The translations under genes were made by a program, and so were the position numbers. This document shows, piece after piece, positions 17,232 to 26,459 of a stretch of 27,698 nt of DNA (position 1 is its first letter; each line of letters opens with the position of its first letter). The notes under the pieces are model-generated. The model was not told where the DNA came from. It saw nothing but the letters and a program-made list of their open reading frames with translations, and did no database searches. Origin of the DNA: Chara braunii (lineage: Eukaryota; Streptophyta; Charophyceae; Charales; Characeae); NCBI GenBank assembly GCA_003427395.1, contig BFEA01000139.1, positions 2,948,735 through 2,976,432 of the forward strand, read 5' to 3'.

Positions 17232-20200
17232 GGTGAAAACTGTTTCAATTCCACAAGTGGGAGCCATTTTTGACCCAAGAGAGCCATCTGTGTTCCAGGG
17301 GAAGGGGGTTGTCGTTCTCATTGGTTATCCATTGATTCCCAAAAAGTGGTTGTCTGAGAACTTTGTCTTTGGATTTGGGTCTATTAGATTTGTTTGGCAT
17401 TATTCTTCTCCAGATTCAGAGTAGCGCTAACCAGTACGGGGTAGGAGGTCTGTAACCTTCTAGTCCTTCATCCCCCCTTCGATTTCTACGCCCTGTAGTC
17501 ATGGCCCATTCCTTGTTCATTACCCAGAATTGCCCTGCCATGTCTTCTGGAGAAGGTGTCGGTGCCAAGGCTCTGATACTGTCCAGGGCTAGTTTATTCC
17601 ATGTAGAGTCAGGATTCATCAAAAGTTTGATAATCCACTCGGTCTGTAGGGCTTTCGTCTCTGTTCCAGGGTCTATAATTCCCAGACCTCCTTTCTGTGG
17701 ACTTCTCGTGACATAGTGCCAGGCAATGTTGGGTATGCCATTTTCTTTGTTGGGGTCTCCTGTCCAAAGATAAGATCTGGCTTTGCGATTCAGTTGTTTG
17801 ATAGAGTTATCCGGAACTGTCCATATAGATGCTATGTACCACATCATTGAAAAGACCGATGTGTTTATGACCAGGGCTCTACCGATGAGGGATGTGAAGA
17901 TGTTACCCCATTTTCCTATTTTGTTGATTTGTTTGGTTAATATGTTTTGACCCATTTGAGGTGCTGGACCCTCTCTTCTCATAAGTATACCCAGGTATCA
18001 AGTCGGTAGTTCTGACGTTTCCCAGGTCATGGCTTCTTCCTCCCCTTGCAGTTGGAGGGGTTCCTCATCTGATAACCACCAACCTATTGTTTTTCCCCAG
18101 TTAATCTTCATTTCGGAAGCCAACCTGAAAGCTTCCATTGCCTTAGCCAATGTCCTAAAGGATGAATCTGAAGCTTTAACCAGCATTGTTAGGTCATCTG
18201 CAAACAAGATAGCTGTCGGGAAATCTATCTGGTGGGCCAAACCTGCGTTGAGGACAGGGAGCCTATGGATCGAGGGGTCCTTGCGCAGGAAGGATGCGAT
18301 GACCTCCATTACAAAAAGGAATATCGATGGGGCCAGTGGGTCTCCTTGTCAAACTGAGCGAGATATCGGGTAATAATCTGATAACTGTCCATTAACTTGG
18401 ACAAAGCCGACTGCATCTCTGTAAAGTATGCGAACCCATTTCCTGAAGTTCGGGCCTACGCCTATTTTCTCCATACATGCTTCCATGAAGTCCCAATTCA
18501 CTTGATCATAGGCTTTTTCGAAGTCAAAGAAAAGTATAGCTGTGTTTATTTTTCTTTTTGTTATTTTGGAGATCCGATTGGAAAGGGTTTTCGCTAGAAT
18601 CTTGTATGGGCGTATTAGTAGCGAAATTGGTTTGTAGTTTTTAATGATTGCCTTGTCGCCCTTTTTGTACAGTAGAGTGACCACGCTGCTGCTGAGTAAG
18701 TCTCTTAGTCCCCCTCTGAACCAGCAGTCGTTATAATAGTTGAATAAATCTGATCGCAGAAGTGGCCAAATTTTCTCCCAGAATTCTTTCGTTAAGCCAT
18801 CTATCCCTGGTGTTTTACTATTATTCATTTTTGTTAGGGCTTGGTGTAATTCCTCTGTTGTGATAGGTTTGTCTAGCTCCCCTGCCTGTTCAGTTGTTAT
18901 CGTTTTCTCCAAATATTGGAACATTTTTCTCCTTGCTTCGTTTGTGTTGAGTGTAATTGGTGTAGGGGTTTCAGACTGGTAGAGGTTCTTATAGAAATCC
19001 TTGGCTATCTCTAACATTCCTTCACTGTCCGTTTTCATACTCTCAGGAGTTGTGATAGATCTGAGGCTTTCAATCGTATTGACTCTTGAGTTGGCTTTGA
19101 TTCGGGCGAAGCAGTGTTTGGTCATTGAGTCGCTAAGTTCATATTCGCACATTCTGGCTCTTATTTGTAGTCCTTTCAAATCCCACCATCTCCACATTGC
19201 CAGTTCCTCACGTGTCTTCTCAAAGATTTCATTGTAGAGTGGAGAGGAAGGGTTGTCAATCAGATTAGTTTCCGCTATTTGTAAGGCGACCTCCAAAGTT
19301 TCTCCTTTGTTTCCTCTTAGAAGCAAGTTTCCTGGAGATTCTGGCTGCTTCTAAAGAGACCACCGGGTTTCCGTGTTTATCCGAGTTGTTCTTTGTCCTG
19401 CCCAACAGTCCTGTATTTCCTTTTGAAAAGTCTGACTGAGTAAAAGTGAGTTGTTGAGTTTATGGAAACTGGCCCCCTTTCTGACTATTTGATCAAAGCA
19501 CACTACCAATTCAATTGGCTTGTGATCCAGCCCTGAGTACGCCGCCAAAGGTAAGATATCTGCTTCCTTAACTGCCCCCATCAGTGTTTCAGACACCAGG
19601 AAGTAGTCTATTAGTGAGAAGGCAGTGTGGTGAGCATGGTTTTTCTTAACCAGCGTGAAAGCTCTCTTGATTGGGTGTAGAGTTCTAAAGGGATCAACCA
19701 AGTGGTGGTCTAATATTAACTCCTGGATAGGTAGTGCTTCTGTTGGACTAGGCGTGTTGGACGGTCGGGATATGCGGTCTGTGACCAGATCCATAGTGGC
19801 ATTCCAGTCTCCCCCCAAGATACTAGGGGTCATTGTTGGGATCTGGTTTCTGAGGTTTAGCAAGAAGGTTGATCTTTCTGACGAAGAGTTAGGAGCGTAA
19901 ACATTGATTAGTGTAAATTCTTCTTCTTTCCATTTGAGGTGGAAGAGACACCATCGTCCTTCATTCAGATCTATTTTCTTGTCAATGACTGTACCTGCTG
20001 TGTATAGACGAGAAGATTTGGGGATTAGGATCGCAGTTCCTTTGGTACTGGAGGAGGGGTCTGCTGACCATATTTCATCTTTCAAGCCTCCCAACTTTCT
20101 TGCTAGGAAAGAACGGATTTTGTTGTGTTCCAACGATAAGGTGAGGTGGGTTTCTTGTAGCAATATAACATCCGCTAGTTTCCTGTTGGCAACTGATAAT

Positions 20201-20343
20201 CCTGTTACGATGTCATTCAACTTCTCTTCTCTATCTATTATGTTTCCAACCCCATTGACGTTCCAGCTCCTGATAACCAGTCCTTGATTGCCCCAATCGC
20301 CACTACCCCCCACCTTGTTGGCTTTCAGCCTGAAACTTTCCAT
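17232..20343 (-). pseudogene. LINE ORF2: AP-type endonuclease and reverse transcriptase
   Basis: The protein nicks the target and copies the RNA onto it. From an ATG at 20343 the endonuclease shows WNVNG (Asn), LLQETH (Glu), INVYAPN, GGDWN (Asp, Asn), then FSLIDYFLVS and GLDHKPI (Asp, His). The usual Arg after Ser in the SRIDY motif is Leu (CTA). RT follows in the same frame: NSKTPGIDGLTKEFW, YKPISLLIRPYKILAKTLSN, motif A as FFDFEKAYDQVNW, QGDPLAPSIF and motif C as ILFADDLTML. Between LSNRISK and INTAIL about 30 residues are missing, including the QxGF-GR block. Stops are TAG at 19351, TGA at 18349, 17998 and 17416. Coding resemblance fades at the insertion near 17231. Confidence 0.92.
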
Positions 20344-20388
20344 GATTGTGGTTGCATCGGGTTAGGGGGTTGAAAGGTAAAGTGGTGT
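20344..20388 (-). other. Short spacer between LINE ORF1 and ORF2
   Basis: Only 45 bp separate the ORF1 stop (20389-20391) from the ORF2 ATG (20343). The close spacing fits translation of ORF2 by reinitiation or similar, as in other two-ORF LINEs; this is inference. Confidence 0.5.
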
Positions 20389-23197
20389 CTATGTGGGGGG
20401 AGGGGGGGGGCCGTCCACACTCCCATCCTCCACGGTCGTCTCCTGGTAGATCTTCAGTCCGCTATCGTCCGAAAGGGAAGGTAGCTCCTTTCCGGGAGTA
20501 TTGGATTCACTCATCCCTGTCTTCCCATTGATGTCTCTCTCTGATTCAGAGAACCAATCGGGCTTTTCCTTTTCAACATCAGCATTCCAGGATTCATCAT
20601 CAGAAGCTTCACTTTTGTAGAATCTCTCGCTGTCTATGAAGAAAGCTCTTGCTTCCAGATCTTCGTCTCCCTCTAGTAACCTTGTCGAGATGATATGTGC
20701 GACTGTTGTAGCCATCAGTTCTGCCGACATGCCTAGATCTGTTAGGATGCTGTATGGGACTTCAGCTATCGTCCTCCAGGATTTCCAAAACATTCCTGAT
20801 TTTAATACAGCTGATTCTGGCATTTTCGCAATCAGAGGAGACAAGGCCCTTGGAGAGGTCCTATTTGTCTCCCCAACGCTCTTCTATGTGCCCTCCGCAT
20901 CCTCTTGTGTGCATATGTCCATCTGGCTTTCGTCCATCGCAACCGTCTCATACAGCCCCAGTGGGGATTCCATTGTTATCCGCCTCTTGAGTTCCTTGAT
21001 CACATTCGTTCCTTCTACGAAATGGGGGATTTTGAAGGATACATCTGTGGCAATCTGCCACTCTCGTGTCTTGGCCACATACCTGGCTGCAATCAGAGGC
21101 CGAATGTTCCTCAGGGTTCTCCTGGCTGTTCTGGCGGACTCAACCACCATTGGGGCTTGACCCCTTGCTATCTGCGTGATGGTGGTGAATTCAGGGGTAT
21201 ACTCTTTGTTCCACCTCTTCAATTTCTTTGTCTGTGACAACACTATTGCCGCTTCCTTCTCCAGGAGAGTTCGTTCTGATTCTTCCTCCATTTCTGTTTG
21301 CTTCTTGTTCGACTCTTTTCCTTTTCTGGTTTTTGCCTACCTTCCTTGTCTTGGGTCTTAAATCCAAAAACTCGTCTTTTGTTGTGGGAATGGTTTTGTC
21401 TTTGTCCTCTGTCCCTTGATCCCTTGCCCTCTTCTTCTCTGCATATCTGAAGGCCGCGTATTCAGAAAATTCTTCGGCCTTCTCTTTTCTGAGCATTTCG
21501 TATTGGTTAGAGGACTTGCTGATCCCCGCAACCGTGTCTTTCTTCCCATTCACCTGGGACCTTTCTGCATGTTTCAGACATGCAACACGAATGTCCAAGA
21601 CATGCTCTCTTTCTCTCTTGGCCTTTTCCACGTATTCCCTGAGCCAGGCTAAGGAGCGACTGGAGTGATCATCTTCCTCAGAGGTAGTCTCTGTTGGATT
21701 GGTTTTGTCTTCTGATTCCTTGTCTGCTTCGTCTCCGGTCAAATCTTCCCTTGTTGTGTCATTTCCTTTCTTAATTTTTACCGCTTTTGTTCCTTTGCCT
21801 TGTCCCGTTTCCTCTGCCTTTCTCTTCTTCTGGCCCTTTTCCTTTCCATGGGTGTTGTCATCACTGTGCAATGATCGTTTGTTGTCCATTTGGGCTCTGT
21901 CTCTTGTCGTGTAAGTACGGAGTTCCACTTGTTTCAGGGCTTCTCTGAAGGTTGTCGGGTCTTGGCTGTATTCTTGTTCGATTTGTTCCTTTATGGTGTC
22001 AAGATCCCACAACAGATCTTCCCTGGCTTTTTCTTCCCTGATTACACGTGACTCTATAAGAGGGTTGGTATTGATCTTTGATGGGTTCCCCTTTACTTTC
22101 CCGGTTGCCATCTTCTGCCACCTGCTGTCCGCGGGGGGGAAGATGTCTGGTTTCCTGACAGACGGTGTCTGGTCTGCAAAGTGTCAAATCCAGTCTGGTT
22201 CATCTAAATTGTCATCAAAAACCCATCCATCGTACCCAGAGTCGGCTATATACCAGATGCCAGGCGCATCCTCCCCTTCCACCAGCATGTTTGGTGATAG
22301 CTTTCTTTCCTTTCCTTGCTTCGGGAATTTGGGGCAAGTAGGATCAGTTCCCAGGTGTCCCCGTTCCCTGCAGCGAAAACAGATCGGAGAGGTTTTGGTC
22401 GAGATCCTTACCTCCACCAGTCTGTTCTCTATTTGAAAACTCCAAGTTGGTGGGAAGACCGAGGGATCATCCGTTTGAACATCCAGGATCATCGTCATGG
22501 ATCCGCAGTGAGGGGCCAGGAAATCCGGTGTTGGCAAAATCCATCTGAAAATTTTGTTTGCAGTGTATTGTCTTTCAAGTCTGTCAACCAGTAAACTGTG
22601 AAAACCAGGTTGGATATTGTCGAATTGGCCCCCGAATTTCTCTTTGAGTAGAGTCTGTTTGTAAGAGACTGCGAAGACTGGGTTCTGCCTTTGTGCTGAC
22701 AACTTCTTCCATTTGGTGATGGTGCATACTGAACCATGACAATTTCTGGATTGCATCTCGGCTGCTGTGCGTGCGTGACTTTCATGAACGAAGATCACCA
22801 TGATGTTGTTACGGCCTAAGTTCTGCAGTGTGAACGAGTTTCCAATCTGTTTGAGTTTGGACTCTTTTTTTATCGTTTCAATTATCCATTTCCTCTTTTC
22901 TGCTGGCTGGAGTTCAGCCCCATGCTGTGTGAAATTGAAAACGACTCCATGTCTTTCGTGCATCTCATCCAGCTCTGCAATCTTATCTTCTGGATATTTC
23001 CATATGACAATCTCTTCCTCCTTCCCTTCCACTATCTGTTTCCCCGTGGATTCTATTCCTTGCACTTTCGTTTTTTCGATCAGGAATTTCAGAGCTTCGT
23101 TGTCGATGACATTGACAGTGTCTTCTGGTATTTCCTGGTCTGTGGGAATCACCGTTGGTGATGGGGTAGCCATTTCCCTTGTTTCTTTAGTATTCAA
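20389..23197 (-). pseudogene. LINE ORF1: nucleic-acid-binding protein, unusually long
   Basis: ORF1 proteins bind the element RNA. The N-terminal part (23197-22184, 337 codons) has a globular region resembling the DUF4283-type fold of plant LINE ORF1 (VVFNFTQHGAELQPAEKRKW and later WSFQIENRLVEVRI), then a zinc knuckle CFRCRERGHLGTDPTC at 22381-22334 (C273, C276, H281, C288; spacing x2-x4-x6, wider than the classical x2-x4-x4). A TGA at 22186-22184 interrupts it, but the same frame stays open behind it into MATGKVKGNPSK and a highly charged Lys/Glu region. A frameshift near 21200-21290 leads to KKLKRWNKEYTPEFTTITQI, and a TAG at 20886-20884 is again read through in frame to the end at 20389 (a Pro run). 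The total is about 935 codons. The second half could instead be a separate ORF. Confidence 0.8.
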
Positions 23198-25691
23198 TCT
23201 TCGCTGACTTCAAGATTACTAATTTTAGTCCGTGGGCTGACTGACTGGAGGGGTGGCTTCGGTTGCACTGTGATGGGACTGAACTGAGAGGGACAGTGAA
23301 GAGAGTGGGTGCAAAGTGGGGTAAGGATCAGATTGGGCGAGAAGATCGAAAGGGTCAGGGTGAGTGTGGATGGGGTAAGGATCAGATTGGGCGAGATGAC
23401 CACTGATCGAACGGTCAAGGTGGGTGTGGTGGAGTTGTCGTGATATCTGAATGATGGTCGGTGAATGTGGGTTGAGGTATGGAGTAGGCAGGAGGGTATC
23501 GGGGTAATGTAAGTTGGGTTGGAGTCGGTTCAAGGGAGGGGGAGATAAGGGGGTAGGACTGAAGGGGGATGGATGATGGAAAGTAAGGTGAGAGGGGAGA
23601 GAGGGGGATCGTGACAAAGGGCACCTGTTAAAGGTGGCGTTGGGATTAGCTAGGGACAAAGATCAGTTGAGGACGTCCTGGAGTCGTGGCGTGTGGGTGG
23701 GATGGGGTTAGAATCAGGCGGAAGTCGAGATGGGTCGGGATCGGGAGAGATGTGGGGGCTGGTGGAAGTCCAGGTGAGTTGGGCGGGATCGAGTAAGAGG
23801 CAGAATAAGGCGGGGTAGGGGGGATCGGAGTGTGACAAGATTGGGGGTGAGGTGGGGGCAGGCGGGAGGGATCTGACTGGGTCAGGATAAGTGGCGGAGT
23901 GGGGACGGTTGGGATCGGAGTAGATTGGGATTGGGTGAGAATCGAACGGGGTTGAGGTTGGGGTCGGGAGGGAGTGGAGGTTGGTTGGGATCGGGATAGA
24001 GAAAACGTCGAAATGGGATCAGTTCAGAGGCGAGATGGGGGGGAAGTGGTCGGGATCGGAGGCAGAGTGGAGGCGAGTCGGAGTCGAGAGTATTTGGGAT
24101 TAAGCAATCGGGATCGGGAGCGAGGTGGGAGCGGTTGGGAGCCAAGGTGGGTTGGGGTGAAGGCGGATCGGGATGGGAGGCGAGGAGGTGGTAGGGATTA
24201 ATAATCGGGATTGGGGGGGAGGCGGTAGCGGGTAAGAGTCGGGGTGGGTTGGGATGAAGGTGGGTGAGGTGGGGGCAGGCGGGAGTCGAGGAAAGTTAGG
24301 ATCCGAATGGGTCGGGATCAGTGACGGGATCGGGGGGATTGGGATCGGAGCAGATCGGGGTTGGTCGAGACTCGAGAGGGAGTGGAGGTGGGTTGGGATT
24401 GGGATAGGGCAAAAGTCAAAATGAGGTCAGTTGAGGGTTAAGAAGGGCTGGGGTCGGGAAGAAATGATCGGGATCAGAGGCAGAGTGGAGGCGAGTAAGA
24501 GTTGGGATTAGATGGGATTATCGGGGTCGGGGGCGAGGTGAGAGCAGGTAAGGGCCGAGATGGGTTGGGATGAAGGCGGAAGGCGAGGAGGTGGTTAAAT
24601 AATCGGGATTGGGGGCGAGGCGAGAGCGGGTAAGGGTCAAGGTGGGTTGGGGTGAAGGTGGGTCGGAATGGGGGGCGAGAGCTGGCGGGAATAAGTTGTC
24701 GCGAGGTAGGAGGTGGGTCGGATAGGGGTTGGAATATATGTGGAGCAAGGTCGGGGTGGAGATAAGATTGGGTGGAGGTTGACGGGATCGAGAGTCGATG
24801 AATGGGGAGGTGATCGGATGGGAGTCAAGGTGGGTGGGGATCGGTATCGGGTGGGTTTGGATTGGATCGGGATCGGGTGGCGATCGAAGTTGATTGCGGT
24901 TGGGGTCGGGTTGGAGTGGGTTGGGGTCGGAAACAGGGGCGGGGTGAGTTAGAAGTTGGGATTGTGGTCTGGAATCGAATGGAGTGGGTTTGGAATTGCA
25001 TCAACGTGTGTTGGGGACGGGGTCAGGGGCGGAGGCAGGATTGGGATTGAAGGGTAGGGGTCGAGTTGTGATGAGGTGAGATTGTGTTGTGGTTGAAGAA
25101 TACACTGAGAAGAATCGGGCTGGAAATGGGATCGGGATGGGGAAGAGAATGACGTTGATGTAGGAGAGGGCGCGTAGTGTGGTGGAGAAGGGATCGGGAT
25201 GGGGAACAGAGGGAGATGTACAGAGACTAAGGTTGGGATGGGATAATGATTGCCGGACTGGGGGCGAGATGTGGATGAGGGAGACGGGAGAGGACTGGAG
25301 TGGATTAGTCGGGAGATGGAAAGGAGGGAGGGAAGAGATTAGCTCTCACTCGAGTGGAGGAATGATAATCAGCCGGTTCTTCTTGATGATCGAATGGCTA
25401 CGCTGGCGGAGGAAGAAAAATTCCAAGAAGAGGATCCCGAACTTCGGCGATGGTTCTTCGTCTCTGACTGCCGGCTTTTCTTCGTGAGATCTCTAAAACA
25501 AAGCACGACACTCTTGACTCCCGCGTGAGGCGCACGCGGGGTATTGTCCTTGGCGAGGCGCGCGCCCATGTGCATGCACGTGCACCTTACCGCTATGGCG
25601 AGATGGGTCGTGAAGCGGTTGCCCCTGTGGGCGATGAGCGTCGAGTGGTCCTAGCGCAGTGTTGCGCTAACCGAGTGGCGCAGTCGCGAAG
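23198..25691 (-). promoter_or_regulatory. 5' UTR of LINE copy C, strongly strand-skewed and repetitive
   Basis: About 2.5 kb between the TSD and ORF1 has no real gene. From about 23240 to 25330 the plus strand is G/A-rich with endless variants of GGGATCGGGA, GGTGGGTTGGGAT and GGCGAGGTGGG, so the transcribed strand is C/T-rich; apparent Pro/Ser/Leu-rich minus-strand frames are a consequence. The outer end (25500-25691) is CpG-rich, with the palindrome GTGCATGCAC near 25570. Full-length LINEs carry their promoter here (family knowledge), and repeated 5' units act as promoters in some L1s; that role here is inference. Confidence 0.6.
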
Positions 25692-25707
25692 CCATTCTTA
25701 AGATTTT
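25692..25707. repeat. Target-site duplication of LINE copy C, right copy
   Basis: CCATTCTTAAGATTTT is identical to 14541-14556 and marks the 5' end of the minus-strand LINE. The sequence continues CATTTTACAATTTTCC, the resumed pre-insertion DNA. Confidence 0.9.
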
Positions 25708-26459
25708 CATTTTACAATTTTCCGATTTCTTTAACAAAATCCAAAGCAATTTATCTATTTTTTTTCATTCAGGAAATGAAGGAATCAGGAGATAGCCAGA
25801 AGATGGCAGATTTACGTTCTTTTTTTCTGGAAACAAACTTTCATTTCCAACGAACCCAGTGCTCAAAGCACATACGGCCTCACTCCACTACTCTTGGTTC
25901 CTCAATTTTCGAGAGTGGAGCGCCGCTCCACATGCTCTAGAAGTCTTCACTCTCAAAAATTGATCAAGAGTTGTCAAAGCAGCCCCTTGGAGAGCACTCT
26001 CGTTTTTTTTCGAGTGCTCCACCTGCAGTGCTCTCAAAAATTGAGTCCTGCCGGGGCCATCCGCTCCAGAGGTGAAATCAAGAAGAGAGTCCTTTCCTCT
26101 TTTTACCTTTTTCTTTTTTCTTTTTTCTTTCTTCTTTTTTCTTTTTTCTTTTTTCTTTTTTCTTTTTTCTTTTTTCTTTTTTCGAGTTTTTTGCGTTTTA
26201 CGTTGACAAAAAGGGGAAAAAAAGAAGAACGGGAAGTATTTCGAGTGTGTGGCCAATCGAGAGTATGCGCAGCAACGCCACCAAAGCAAATTCAAGAGTC
26301 TTGACAACTCGTCGAGATTTGGTTGCAAATCGAGAGTGTTGGGGCAATGCCCATACATTGGAAAAACATATGGGCCACATCTGAGGACAACTGGTCAGCA
26401 CACCCACTCCTGACCCGATCTGGCCATGAAATACATAGCAAAAAATTACAGCCCGGCCC
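25708..26459. other. Pre-insertion flank with foldback repeats
   Basis: No gene is seen. A foldback has arms at 25891-25920 and 25945-25970, each containing CTCTTG, CAATTTT and GAGAGTG words, with a tight palindrome GTGGAGCGCCGCTCCAC (25915-25931) in the centre. A second stem, GAGCACTC (25992-25999) with GAGTGCTC (26012-26019), follows around a T8 loop. The CTCTCAAAAATTGA word recurs at 25950-25963 and near 26031-26044. CGAGAGT words recur up to 26337. Confidence 0.55.
26096..26183. repeat. (CTTTTTT)n microsatellite
   Basis: About twelve units of CTTTTTT with a few variants form a pyrimidine-only run. It accounts for the Lys/Glu/Arg repeats in the minus-strand frame across 25888-26358, which is therefore not called as a gene. 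Confidence 0.9.

Larger units (their letters stand above)
14557..25691 (-). mobile_element. LINE copy C: apparently full-length L1-type retrotransposon
   Basis: The element is 11,135 bp including a 590-bp N gap and is bounded by a perfect 16-bp target-site duplication. Read on the minus strand it has a 5' UTR of about 2.5 kb (25691-23198), ORF1 (23197-20389), ORF2 (20343-15117), a 3' UTR (15116-14600) and a tail made of AAAT-type repeats (14600-14557). Both ORFs carry premature stops; ORF2 also has a deletion in RT and frameshifts in its tail. It is the parent type of copies A and B, which share its 3' UTR and ORF2 end. Confidence 0.88.

Noticed and set aside
19904-23207. Plus-strand frames of 100-170 codons opposite the LINE ORFs
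   Set aside because: They are complementary-strand shadows of ORF1 and ORF2, which have recognisable motifs.
23225-24828. Several Pro/Ser/Leu-rich minus-strand frames
   Set aside because: They come from the G-skewed degenerate repeats in the LINE 5' UTR and have no family resemblance.
25888-26358. 156-codon minus-strand frame with Lys/Arg/Glu repeats
   Set aside because: It is the translation of the CTTTTTT microsatellite; flanks show no domain.
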